This document shows positions 1-7,187 of a DNA stretch of 7,187 nucleotides, in pieces (position 1 is the stretch's first letter; the number at the start of each line of letters is the position of its first letter). Location: NCBI GenBank assembly GCA_016933985.1, contig JAFGTU010000465.1, positions 1 to 7,187 of the forward strand, in the 5' to 3' direction. The translations under genes and the position numbers were made by a program. This DNA comes from Sedimentisphaerales bacterium (lineage in GTDB: Bacteria; Planctomycetota; Phycisphaerae; Sedimentisphaerales; Anaerobacaceae). The notes beneath the pieces were generated by a model that saw nothing but the letters and a program-made list of their open reading frames with translations, was not told the origin of the DNA and ran no database searches.

Positions 1-116
1 AGTTGGCGCTTATTCTTCGCGGCGTCGGCGAGCTTCTGGGCTAATTCGGCCTCGGTAAAGACCTCGACCGTGCCTCGTTTTAGTAACTCAACTTGCTGTG
101 CGATACTTTCGGCCAT
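1..116 (-). CDS. tyrS: Tyrosyl-tRNA synthetase, N-terminal fragment
   Basis: Reading leftward from an ATG at 116-114 gives 38 codons that stay open to the window edge and begin MAESIAQQVELLKRGTVEVF, followed by TEAELAQKLADAAKNKRQ. The 'QxELLKRGTVEVxxExEL..KL' opening is what I remember for the bacterial TyrRS branch whose N-terminus reads 'LIKRGTVEIIxEEEL'. Such enzymes charge tRNA-Tyr with tyrosine in the cytoplasm. The catalytic HIGH and KMSKS motifs would lie beyond the left edge, so the assignment rests on the N-terminal signature alone. The start is supported by a well-spaced promoter just upstream; the ribosome site is only a weak AGAGA about 8 bases before the ATG. The gene lies 89 bases downstream of the glycoside hydrolase stop, on the same strand, with its own promoter in the gap. 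Confidence 0.72.
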   Translation of the reverse strand, partial: MAESIAQQVELLKRGTVEVFTEAELAQKLADAAKNKRQ

Positions 117-154
117 ATATGCTGTCTCTGCAAAACAGGGTACGCAAAAAACGG

Positions 155-183
155 ATTATAGTGGATACGCCAAAGACAGGCAA
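155..183 (-). promoter_or_regulatory. Sigma-70-type promoter of the tyrS-like gene
   Basis: On the minus strand a -35 box TTGCCT (183-178) is separated by exactly 17 bases from a perfect -10 box TATAAT (160-155). The predicted start is near 148, giving a leader of about 32 bases before the ATG at 116. It lies between the hydrolase stop (206) and the tyrS-like start, so the housekeeping gene need not depend on read-through. No T-box-like leader fits in this short distance. Confidence 0.7.
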
Positions 184-1572
184 GGCTGCAATTGGCAGAT
201 TCGGCCTACCATCCCGGGTCGGGGCGGACCGTGGCCTTCAGTCCTTTTGCGCCGACGATGTAAATCGGGCTGGCCCCAAGGGGGATGGGCAGGCTCGTCG
301 TGCGGATCTCGACAACGGGGACGAACCGCCGCGTGCCGTAAATGTCGTATTGGGTCAGGCCCTTTTCGTTATTGACGCGGATGTAGGCGTAGGGCTTTGT
401 TGTCCATGCTACGATTGTGTCGGCATCGGCGGCGGGGTCGGTGAAAACTGCGGCATAGATATCCGGGCCGAAAGCGTCGTTGCGGAGCCATTTCCTGCCT
501 TCGAGCATTCGCGTCATAAATGCGAAGGCATAATAGGCGTATTTCGGCGACAGGTCGTTGCGGAGCAGGCCGACCATATCGGCCTGGTCGAATTGCCGCG
601 TGCCCGTATCCCGCAGCGTCCACCAGAAGACCTTGTCGACCTTGCCGGAGGCGATTGCGAGGACGTGAAAGCGGACGGCCATATCGGCCTGCCGCAACTC
701 CGGGACGCCGTAAGGGTGAATCTGGGTGTTCCAGCAGATTTCCGTAATCCAGATTGGCTTGGGCCTGCCGAATTTCGCCATTACCTTTTGCAGCTCGGCT
801 GTCTGTTCGAGGAAGCTCATACGCACAAGCGGATAGTCGGGCTTCAAATCGTTGCGATGCCAGCTCTTTACGTACTGGTCGAGCTCCCACCAGTCGAAGG
901 GCTCTTCCGGGGCGGACGGTACACGATAGGGATGAAAACAGGCAACGTCGAAACAGTCATAGGGAACAAGCTCAAGAATCTTCTCGGCCCATAGGACGTC
1001 GCAGAAGGCCATATTCAAGCCGAGGACCAGGGCATTGGGGTCGGCTTCGTGGATTGCTTTGCCCGCAGCGGTTAGAAGGCTCGCATACTGCTGTGGCGTG
1101 CCCTTCCAGAATCCGCCGTTCGGCTCATTCCATATCTGCCAGTGCTTGATTTTGCCGGCAAAATGCCGCACGGCCGCACGGGCGAAATCGCAGTATGCTC
1201 GAACGCCTTCGGCGGTGCGGGGATCGTGAAAGTCCGGGCCGTAGGCGAGGTTGGCGAAGAGCAGCAGGCCGTATTGGCGGCACAGGTCCACAAGCCGGTC
1301 GTAATCGGCAAATTCGTATTTGCCCTTTTCCCTCTCGATCCGGCGCCATGTGAAGTCCTGGCGGCCCCACTTGATACCCGCATCTTTCATCTTCTGCAGG
1401 ATGGCTTCAAGGTTGGGGGTATCGGGCTGAAAGGCGGTGTTTATCCCAAATGACGAGTCGGGCAGGAGCCGGTCTGCAAAGGGGGCCGCAGAGAGCTTAA
1501 CCTCAAAAGCCCCGCCAGCCGTGGCTTCGACGGCATTGAGCGATGCTGAGAAAAGGAACGGCATCAACAACG

Positions 1573-2517
<945 letters not shown>

Positions 2518-2524
2518 GGTTCTA

Positions 2525-2584
2525 CCCTCCTTATTGTTTATTCAGTTTGGTGGGTATTATATCGGATATGGTGTTGTATGTCAA
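2525..2584 (-). promoter_or_regulatory. Perfect consensus sigma-70 promoter plus strong ribosome site
   Basis: On the minus strand TTGACA (2584-2579), exactly 17 bases, TATAAT (2561-2556): both hexamers and the spacer match the sigma-70 ideal. Transcription should start near 2549. AAGGAGGG at 2532-2525 is a near-complete anti-16S match, 7 bases before ATG 2517. Together they look like an intact expression start for a well-expressed gene, yet only repeat-derived sequence follows. The hydrolase has its own promoter at 1665-1693, so this one is not needed for it, although a transcript from here would run toward it. Confidence 0.8.
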
Positions 2585-2603
2585 GTTAATTTTGTAAAAT
2601 AGA

Positions 2604-2636
2604 GGGGCAAAGGTGCAGAGGGACAAAGGCACAGAG
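2604..2636. repeat. Two tandem 16-bp units
   Basis: GGGGCAAAGGTGCAGA is followed directly by a second unit reading GGGACAAAGGCACAGA, then G: a 16-base period with three differences. It is purine-rich like the rest of the block. Its role is unknown. Confidence 0.6.
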
Positions 2637-2656
2637 AAGCGTTGAAAAGAGGTTCC

Positions 2657-2680
2657 CGCCAAGGCGCCAAGGCGCGAAGG
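2657..2680. repeat. Three tandem 8-bp units
   Basis: CGCCAAGG, CGCCAAGG, CGCGAAGG: three adjacent 8-base units, the last with one substitution. They also contain the self-complementary GGCGCC. No gene overlaps. Confidence 0.7.
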
Positions 2681-2690
2681 GGGAGCAGTG

Positions 2691-2743
2691 TATCAGGTGA
2701 GCAGGATATCAGGGTGTGGATATCAGGATGTCAGGGTATCAGG
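2691..2743. repeat. Irregularly spaced TATCAGG copies
   Basis: TATCAGG occurs at 2691-2697, 2707-2713, 2721-2727 and 2737-2743, with a variant TGTCAGG at 2729-2735. Start-to-start distances are 16, 14, 8 and 8 bases, so this is a degenerate array and not an ordered operator set. Confidence 0.6.
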
Positions 2744-2793
2744 GCAGGCAAGGTCGGGGCAAATTGCCTAAATTGACATGGGGAGGGTAGGGA

Positions 2794-2828
2794 ATTGATT
2801 ATTGATTATTGATGATTGATTATTTGAC
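2794..2828. repeat. 7-bp ATTGATT tandem array, five units
   Basis: ATTGATT, ATTGATT, ATTGATG, ATTGATT, ATTTGAC: five adjacent 7-base units, the last degenerate. It is a second 7-bp array in the same intergenic block with a different, AT-rich unit. Confidence 0.8.
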
Positions 2829-2885
2829 AGGCGTCGGAATCTGGGGTAATTTGGGAGTTGATGATGTGGCCGTAAGCGAGACGCC

Positions 2886-2948
2886 CCCCTGAGGGGCCTA
2901 TGGGGCCAGGATGGGACCTAACGGCTTCGGGGCAGGCCCCCATGGGGC
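2886..2948. repeat. GC-rich hairpin cluster with left copy of a direct repeat
   Basis: Two hairpins bracket this stretch: CCCC-TGA-GGGG at 2886-2896 and GCCCC-CAT-GGGGC at 2936-2948. Between them, 2900-2936 reads ATGGGG, 7 bases, then a 24-base block beginning GGGACCTAACGG and ending GGGCAGG. That block matches 21 of 24 bases at 5754-5777, beyond the far end of the restriction-modification cassette and in the same orientation. No T-tract follows either hairpin, so neither is a convincing terminator. Confidence 0.6.
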
Positions 2949-3217
2949 AGGCGTTGGATATTATCTGATATGGCTGAGATTGTGAGTGGGATATTGACGG
3001 GAGTTTTGGTGGCGGTGAGGTTTGGGGAAATGGACCGGACAGATTCAATTGGCAATTCGCCTTATCTGGAGTTTTGTGTCAAGTGAATCCCTTGCCGGAG
3101 GAAGCACGGAGTAGGTTAAACAGGGGGCAATAAGGCGCACAGGGTGAGAAGACCAGGAGAGTAAAAGGTACAGAGTGGGTCGAAAGAAATAGGCTTGGCA
3201 TTTTCTTTAAGAGTTCC

Positions 3218-3262
3218 TTGTCAGGCAGATCTCTACGCGTTACAATGATGCCGACTAAGGAG
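3218..3262 (+). promoter_or_regulatory. Promoter and ribosome site of the methyltransferase gene
   Basis: TTGTCA (3218-3223), a 17-base spacer and TACAAT (3241-3246) form a strong sigma-70-type promoter. The predicted start is near 3253. AAGGAG (3257-3262) lies 11 bases before ATG 3274, so the leader is only about 20 bases. This supports the chosen methyltransferase start and implies modification is expressed directly, with the nuclease following on the same transcript. Confidence 0.7.
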
Positions 3263-3273
3263 TTCTGCGAAGA

Positions 3274-4659
3274 ATGGAATCGTGTGTCATCGAAATTACC
3301 GAGGCGGCCAAGAAGCACGGGAACCTTAATGTCGCGTGTTGCGGCAAAAGTTTCTTTCCAGAAGATGCTATTGGTGGGGCGACGAAGGCTGAATCGGCGA
3401 ATCCTATCACGATAGTAGCCTCGGGACTTGTGGAGCCCGTGAAAACAGACATCCCCTCCGACGGGAAGACTGGGAGACCTCGTTGGATATTCAGGGACAG
3501 AAAATGGGTCCGCGAGTTTGTTGCGAGCAACAATCTGAACCCTGGAGATAACGTCACGATTGCTCGTTTGGGAGGGCGGAGCTATTCGGTACAACCGACG
3601 GACAAGCGTACGGGCTTTCCCGTGACGGTTCCACGTTCGAAGCTTTTCCACAGAACGAAGCTGGGGAGAATCTACTTGGGAGATTCGCTGGCCGTTCTTA
3701 ACAAGCAGCTCGCCCCAGGATCAGTTGACCTGATTGTGACGAGTCCACCATTTGGCTTGGTTCGCAAAAAAGACTATGGAAATGTAGACGCGGATAAATA
3801 CGTTGAGTGGTTCAAGCCGTTTGGGAACTTATTTCTTCGTCTACTCAAGCCGACGGGATCTCTCATAGTGGATATGGGGGGCTCTTGGAATCCGGGATTT
3901 CCGACACGGAGCTTATACCACTATGAACTTCTCCTTACGCTTTGTAACGAGTGCGGTTTTCACTTGGCCCAAGAGTTCTTTTGGTGGAATCCTTCGAAGT
4001 TGCCGACGCCCGCTGAGTGGGTGACTGTACGGCGCATCAGGGTTAAAGATGCCGTGAACTTCGTATGGTGGTTGTCACGGACTCCATGGCCAAAGGCAAG
4101 CAACCGCCGTGTTTTGAGTCCATATAGCATTGCTATGCGTGATCTCCTTAAGAACGGGTATAAGGCGAAGCTGCGCCCGAGTGGGCACGATATTAGCGAG
4201 AAGTTTTCCACAGATAATAAAGCCGCAATTCCTCCAAATCTGATTGCCGTGGCAAATACGGAGAGCAACTCGTATTACTTACGATACTGCAAGGAAAAGG
4301 GGCTCTCCCCACATCCCGCGAGATTTCCCAGCGAGATACCGGAGTACTTTATTCGGATGCTTACCGACCCAGGAGATTTGGTCGTAGATCCATTTGCCGG
4401 AAGTTGCGTGGCTGGGGAAGTAGCCCAGCGTCTTAAACGGAGATGGATCTGCGTCGACACGGTTGAGGAATATCTCGAAGGTGCTATCGCTCGATTCAGA
4501 AGGGAAGACACTCTATTTCCACTTCCGAAGAGTCGAGATCTCAGCAACAGTTATTACAAGATATACCATCCCGGAGCAAACTGGAACTGCGAACCTGACG
4601 TAGTGTTGCCGTCCGATGGCGGCAGCGCTAGAGCCAAACGCTCGAAGAATCTGAAATAG
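3274..4659 (+). CDS. DNA methyltransferase (N4-cytosine/N6-adenine type) with N-terminal B3-like domain
   Basis: This 461-aa protein should transfer a methyl group from S-adenosylmethionine to an exocyclic amino group in DNA, protecting host sites from the downstream nuclease. The catalytic motif TSPPF (156-160, in DLIVTSPPFG) precedes the SAM-binding motif DPFAGS (372-377), the order of beta-group amino-methyltransferases. TSPPF favours N4-methylcytosine, as in the PvuII/MvaI type, while adenine specificity is not excluded. Residues 210-350 between the motifs probably carry target recognition. Residues 1-108 are an extra domain: FFPEDAIGG (27-35), then WIFRDRKWVREF (71-82), NNLNPGD (86-92) and a VTIARLGGRSYSV strand (94-106). 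This resembles B3-like DNA-binding pseudobarrels of restriction proteins (EcoRII-N type), from memory. The last position of the usual FxGxG is Cys (C378); I recall FAGSC as normal for this subfamily. A promoter and AAGGAG support the start. Codon use is more AT-tolerant than in the neighbouring genes. Confidence 0.88.
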   Translation: MESCVIEITEAAKKHGNLNVACCGKSFFPEDAIGGATKAESANPITIVASGLVEPVKTDIPSDGKTGRPRWIFRDRKWVREFVASNNLNPGDNVTIARLGGRSYSVQPTDKRTGFPVTVPRSKLFHRTKLGRIYLGDSLAVLNKQLAPGSVDLIVTSPPFGLVRKKDYGNVDADKYVEWFKPFGNLFLRLLKPTGSLIVDMGGSWNPGFPTRSLYHYELLLTLCNECGFHLAQEFFWWNPSKLPTPAEWVTVRRIRVKDAVNFVWWLSRTPWPKASNRRVLSPYSIAMRDLLKNGYKAKLRPSGHDISEKFSTDNKAAIPPNLIAVANTESNSYYLRYCKEKGLSPHPARFPSEIPEYFIRMLTDPGDLVVDPFAGSCVAGEVAQRLKRRWICVDTVEEYLEGAIARFRREDTLFPLPKSRDLSNSYYKIYHPGANWNCEPDVVLPSDGGSARAKRSKNLK

Positions 4660-4680
4660 GGTCATAGGGATATCCTGGGA

Positions 4681-5679
4681 ATGCCAGCCGTGCAGTCTCA
4701 ACAACTTGTTGACGCGATACTCGATGCGGTAGCACAGTCTGGAGAAAATGGCTTGTTGGTTTCCTCAATACGTACCCACCCACGGAAATTTGTCGTTTCT
4801 GGTGGAGTGGAGCCCTTGCGTCTGTGGGTGTACGCGTGGACGCTAACGCCCGGTGGCCGTCCCCAGCTCAAGAATGAATACCGCATTCAAATGACATCAG
4901 TCTCTTCTCCCTTGGGACTTAATCCAGACGGCCCGACTGTATTGATGGGCTACGAGCCAAATCTCAACATGTTTGCAGGGTTTGACGTCGAGCTTCATAC
5001 TACCTTTACTTCGGGTTCGCCATCTGTTCAAGTGAATATCGAGTCTATTCGAAAAGCCCTCCAAAATGGACTTGCGTTTGGGCGGAAGGAGAACCGAGAA
5101 ATCACTTTGGCAATTCGCCCAGATCATTTCATGACGTACGTACGGAATGCGCAGAGTCTTCACAATAAGGCAAGACAGACTTCGACGCTGACCCTATTAG
5201 AAAAGGCATGCTCCCTTAGTCCTGTGGCTGAGGAAGAGGTACTCTCACTGGGTATTGAACGCCAGCGGCTGGTACAGACAATTAGTCGCGTTTCCCGCAG
5301 CGCTAATTTCCGACAGCAGGTCCTCAACGCTTATGGGAATCGCTGTGCAATTACGAGAATGCAACTGCGGTTGGTTGAGGCTGCACACATTCTTCCCGTG
5401 CCGGCTCCGGGTAGTGTCGATCATGTTAGAAACGGAATTGCTTTGTCGCCAACTTACCATCGCGCGTTCGACTCAGGCCTGATTTATATCGGGCTTGATT
5501 ATGAAGTACGAATAAATCCTGCAAAAGAGACACAACTCAAGAAGCTCAATCTGACTGCGGGCCTTCCTGACTTCAGACGTGTTCTCGGAAAGGTCCACTT
5601 GCCCCCAGATAAAGGACAATGGCCCGATCCTACCTTCATCAAGCGTGCCAACAAGTATCGCGATATTCATTGTAGGTGA
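4681..5679 (+). CDS. HNH restriction endonuclease, partner of the methyltransferase
   Basis: This 332-aa protein is likely the cognate type II restriction enzyme, cutting unmodified DNA. The HNH nuclease lies at about 208-280: FRQQVLNAYGNRCAIT (210-225), EAAHILP (233-239), NGIALSPTYHRAFDSGLI (251-268). H236, N251 and H260 are the probable catalytic and metal-binding residues. The arrangement matches the HNH_2 family, with a single Cys (C222) and no zinc-binding CxxC pair. Residues 1-165 form a separate region with LWVYAWTLTPGGRP (48-61), EYRIQMT (66-72), GYEPNLNMFAGFDV (90-103) and IRPDHFMTYVRN (145-156). I remember such an N-terminus on other HNH restriction proteins but cannot name a fold; it may read DNA sequence or methylation. 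The gene starts 21 bases after the methyltransferase stop, with AGGGA at 4666-4670 ten bases before ATG, so co-transcription is expected. A methylation-dependent nuclease is a less likely alternative given the adjacent methyltransferase. Confidence 0.85.
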   Translation: MPAVQSQQLVDAILDAVAQSGENGLLVSSIRTHPRKFVVSGGVEPLRLWVYAWTLTPGGRPQLKNEYRIQMTSVSSPLGLNPDGPTVLMGYEPNLNMFAGFDVELHTTFTSGSPSVQVNIESIRKALQNGLAFGRKENREITLAIRPDHFMTYVRNAQSLHNKARQTSTLTLLEKACSLSPVAEEEVLSLGIERQRLVQTISRVSRSANFRQQVLNAYGNRCAITRMQLRLVEAAHILPVPAPGSVDHVRNGIALSPTYHRAFDSGLIYIGLDYEVRINPAKETQLKKLNLTAGLPDFRRVLGKVHLPPDKGQWPDPTFIKRANKYRDIHCR

Positions 5680-5735
5680 CCGACCCGGAGGGCCCCCTTA
5701 ACCAAGCTCCAGGACAGGACCTGGGAGGCGTGCAC

Positions 5736-5777
5736 ATGGGGTTGCCCCCGCAAGGGACCTGACGGCTTACGGGCAGG
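5736..5777. repeat. Right copy of the direct repeat flanking the restriction-modification cassette
   Basis: ATGGGG (5736-5741), 12 bases, then a 24-base block (5754-5777) starting GGGACCTGACGG and ending GGGCAGG. It matches 21 of 24 bases of 2913-2936 in the same orientation. It lies about 60-100 bases past the HNH stop. A weak hairpin, CCAGG-ACAGGA-CCTGG (5709-5724), precedes it but lacks a T-tract. Either a member of a dispersed GC-rich family or a trace of the cassette's insertion. Confidence 0.5.
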
Positions 5778-5820
5778 GAGGACACGGATGTGGGGAAGGT
5801 ACCTTGTTCGTTGGGTAGGA

Positions 5821-5851
5821 GATTGCCACGTCCCTAAGGGACTCGCAATGA
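5821..5851. repeat. Imperfect palindrome of a dispersed type between convergent genes
   Basis: ATTGC (5822-5826) pairs with GCAAT (5845-5849), and inside it GTCCC-TAA-GGGAC (5830-5842) is a perfect hairpin. The outer form GATTGCCACGTC...CTCGCAATGAC matches a palindromic repeat I remember in many unrelated environmental genomes. It lies in the 191-base spacer between the HNH and sulfatase genes, which converge. The hairpin could slow transcription from both sides, but there is no T-tract to call it a terminator. The rest of the spacer holds nothing else I can name. Confidence 0.55.
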
Positions 5852-5870
5852 CTCGACGCAGGGATAATAA

Positions 5871-7187
5871 TCAGTAATCTTTGAATGGGCCACGCGGGTC
5901 GGCGTTTTGCATTTGTTTTTGCCAGGCGGTGAAGTGTTCCCTCATTTTGTTTAGGATTTGGGGGTGTTTGGCGGAGAGGTCGGTTTTTTCTGCAATGTCG
6001 TTTTCGAGGTCGAAGAGGCCTGAGGCGCTTTTTGAATCGATCCATTTGTAGTTGCCTACCCTCGCGGCCTTATCGCCCTGCCGCTGCCAGAACATCTCTT
6101 TTCTGGCGGATTTTTCTTTGCCTGACAAGACTTCGCTCATATCGAAGCCGTCGAGGCTTACTCCTTTCGGCGGCCTTGCACCGGCAGCTCGGCAGAGGGT
6201 TGGGAATATTTCCATTGAGGTGAGAAATTCTTTGCAGACTATGCCCGGCGATACTTTGCCGGGCCAGCGGATTAGGCACGGTACGCGGAGGCCGCCCTCG
6301 AACATCCGGCTCTTGCCGCCCCTAAGGGGCGAGTTGTCGCCGGGGCCGCTGCCTCCGTTGTCGGAGAAGAAGATTACGATAGTCTCCTCGGCGATATTCA
6401 ATTCATCAAGCAGATTGAGTATCCGGCCGACGGACTCATCCATATAGGTGACGCAGGCCATGTATCGCTTTCGGCTGGATTCCTTTGCGTGGGGATTTGC
6501 GGCGTCGTACGGGCCGTAGTGCTTTTGGATGTATTCAAGGGGGGCCTGGGTGCCGGGACGCGGGCGGTCGAGATTGGATGCGCTGTGCGGGGCGTTGAAG
6601 GGAACGTAACAGAAGAAGGGGCGATCCTTGTGCCTTCTGATGAAGCTGAGGGCCTCGCGCTCGAAGAGGTCGGTGGCGTACGTCCCCTTATCCTCGGTGG
6701 TCGGGTCGTTGCCGCGTCGCATGGAGGGGACGCCGTAGCGCTCGTGGGTCCAGTAGTCGATGCCGGTATTGGTGTAGCCGTAGAACTCGTCGAAGCCCCG
6801 CTGGAGAGGCAGGAAGCGATGGAGCTGGCCCAGGTCCCACTTGCCGAAGATGCCGGAGACGTAGCCAGCCTGCTTGAGGACGCGCGGGATGAGGACCTCG
6901 CGTGTATCCATTCCGCCGACCTGCTCCCATGAGACGGCGTATTCCTCGGTGCCGTACTGGTAGTCGTAATCGACTTTATCGTTACGGAACATGTCGTAGG
7001 TGCCGTTTCTCTGGGGGTATCGGCCGGTCAGCAGGCTTCCGCGGGAGGGGGTGCAGGCGGGCCAGGTGACGTAGAAGCCGGTGAGGCGGGTTCCGGCAGC
7101 GGCGAGCCTGTCGAGATTCGGCGTCTTGATCTCGGTTCCGCCGTAGCAGCCGAGGTCATTGTAGCCCTGGTCGTCGGAGACGATCAG
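5871..7187 (-). CDS. Sulfatase (S1 family, arylsulfatase A-like), N-terminus missing
   Basis: The frame is open from the right edge to the stop at 5873-5871: 438 codons, probably lacking only a signal peptide and first strand. It would remove sulfate esters from sugars or aryl compounds, probably outside the cytoplasm. Counting from the first visible codon, SDDQGYNDLGCYG (4-16) holds the metal-binding aspartates. CTPSR (45-49) is the sulfatase signature whose C45 (codon 7055-7053) becomes formylglycine, so a maturase is needed. GKWDLG is at 115-120, NAPH at 198-201, SDNGG at 275-279 (second metal site) and RGGKSRMFEGG at 289-299, with K292. The C-terminal GLFDLENDIAEKTDLS is typical of the family's small second domain. 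GKWDLG is odd: most members have GKWHLG. The internal ATG at 6992 is not the start, because the catalytic Cys lies upstream of it. The gene ends in KDY-TGA with no clear terminator. Substrate is not readable. Confidence 0.92.
   Translation of the reverse strand: MIVSDDQGYNDLGCYGGTEIKTPNLDRLAAAGTRLTGFYVTWPACTPSRGSLLTGRYPQRNGTYDMFRNDKVDYDYQYGTEEYAVSWEQVGGMDTREVLIPRVLKQAGYVSGIFGKWDLGQLHRFLPLQRGFDEFYGYTNTGIDYWTHERYGVPSMRRGNDPTTEDKGTYATDLFEREALSFIRRHKDRPFFCYVPFNAPHSASNLDRPRPGTQAPLEYIQKHYGPYDAANPHAKESSRKRYMACVTYMDESVGRILNLLDELNIAEETIVIFFSDNGGSGPGDNSPLRGGKSRMFEGGLRVPCLIRWPGKVSPGIVCKEFLTSMEIFPTLCRAAGARPPKGVSLDGFDMSEVLSGKEKSARKEMFWQRQGDKAARVGNYKWIDSKSASGLFDLENDIAEKTDLSAKHPQILNKMREHFTAWQKQMQNADPRGPFKDY

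Larger units (their letters stand above)
2518..3217. other. Intergenic region with small tandem arrays and GC-rich hairpins
   Basis: About 700 bases between two divergent promoters, with no gene I can support. It contains the consensus promoter (2525-2584), two 16-base units (2604-2636), an 8-bp triplet array (2657-2680), irregular TATCAGG copies (2691-2743), a 7-bp ATTGATT array (2794-2828), and a hairpin and direct-repeat cluster (2886-2948). From 2949 to 3217 I see no repeat, RNA or gene. The one longer minus-strand frame here (3048-2806) translates the arrays and hairpins and ends in QIINHQ. No small controller (C-protein) gene is visible ahead of the restriction-modification cassette. 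Confidence 0.65.

Noticed and set aside
98..994. 298-aa plus-strand ORF antisense to the hydrolase
   Set aside because: It lies opposite a gene with clear catalytic motifs and signal peptide; it is a high-GC shadow frame with no recognisable motif.
2806..3048. 80-aa minus-strand ORF
   Set aside because: It translates the GC-rich hairpins and the ATTGATT array (QIINHQ ending), with no start signals or domain.
3079..3651. 190-aa minus-strand ORF over the methyltransferase promoter
   Set aside because: It overlaps the methyltransferase N-terminus and promoter on the other strand and has no motif.
5680..5730. Rho-independent terminator after the HNH gene
   Set aside because: Only a 5-bp CCAGG/CCTGG stem is present and no T-tract follows.
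6317..6331. Palindrome CGCCCC-TAA-GGGGCG inside the sulfatase
   Set aside because: It encodes the conserved SPLRGGK segment; the dyad is explained by codon choice in a GC-rich gene and resembles no terminator.
6489..6932. 147-aa plus-strand ORF inside the sulfatase
   Set aside because: Antisense shadow of a GC-rich gene whose motifs on the minus strand are unambiguous.
5871..6992. Sulfatase starting at the internal ATG (6992)
   Set aside because: The frame is open further upstream and encodes the catalytic CTPSR and the metal-binding DD, so the gene must begin beyond the right edge.

Overview
The window looks like a piece of a planctomycete chromosome, most likely from the Phycisphaerae/Sedimentisphaerales side of the phylum. 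This is inferred from a CTPSR-type S1 sulfatase beside a secreted clan GH-A glycoside hydrolase, and from long intergenic stretches packed with degenerate short repeats whose accidental translations (NKPNxTQ, LLSSVFCL, QIINHQ) I remember from planctomycete genomes. No database search was possible.

Layout. Positions 1-116 (minus) hold the first 38 codons of a probable tyrosyl-tRNA synthetase with its own promoter. Positions 206-1609 (minus) hold a 467-aa exported glycoside hydrolase, also with its own promoter. Positions 1610-3217 carry no convincing conserved gene. This is a repeat-rich block with two diverged copies of a 114-bp element, an eleven-unit 7-bp tandem array, several other small arrays and GC-rich hairpins. 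Inside it sits a minus-strand promoter that matches the sigma-70 consensus exactly, followed by a strong Shine-Dalgarno and an ORF made mostly of repeats. Positions 3218-5679 (plus) hold a compact restriction-modification cassette: promoter, N4-cytosine/N6-adenine-type DNA methyltransferase with an N-terminal B3-like domain, then an HNH endonuclease 21 bases downstream. Positions 5680-5870 are a short repeat-bearing spacer. Positions 5871-7187 (minus) hold a sulfatase that runs off the right edge.

How the genes fit together. The hydrolase and sulfatase are each consistent with breakdown of sulfated polysaccharide, but they are not one operon because the oppositely oriented cassette lies between them. 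The methyltransferase and HNH protein read as a self-contained modification/restriction pair. They look lower in GC than their neighbours and are bracketed by a diverged direct repeat (2900-2936 and 5736-5777), which would fit lateral acquisition.

The points most worth a second look are the consensus promoter driving repeat DNA, the 582-bp stretch with all three minus-strand frames open, the 114-bp repeat pair, the B3-like/methyltransferase fusion with its HNH partner, and the GKWDLG variant in the sulfatase.
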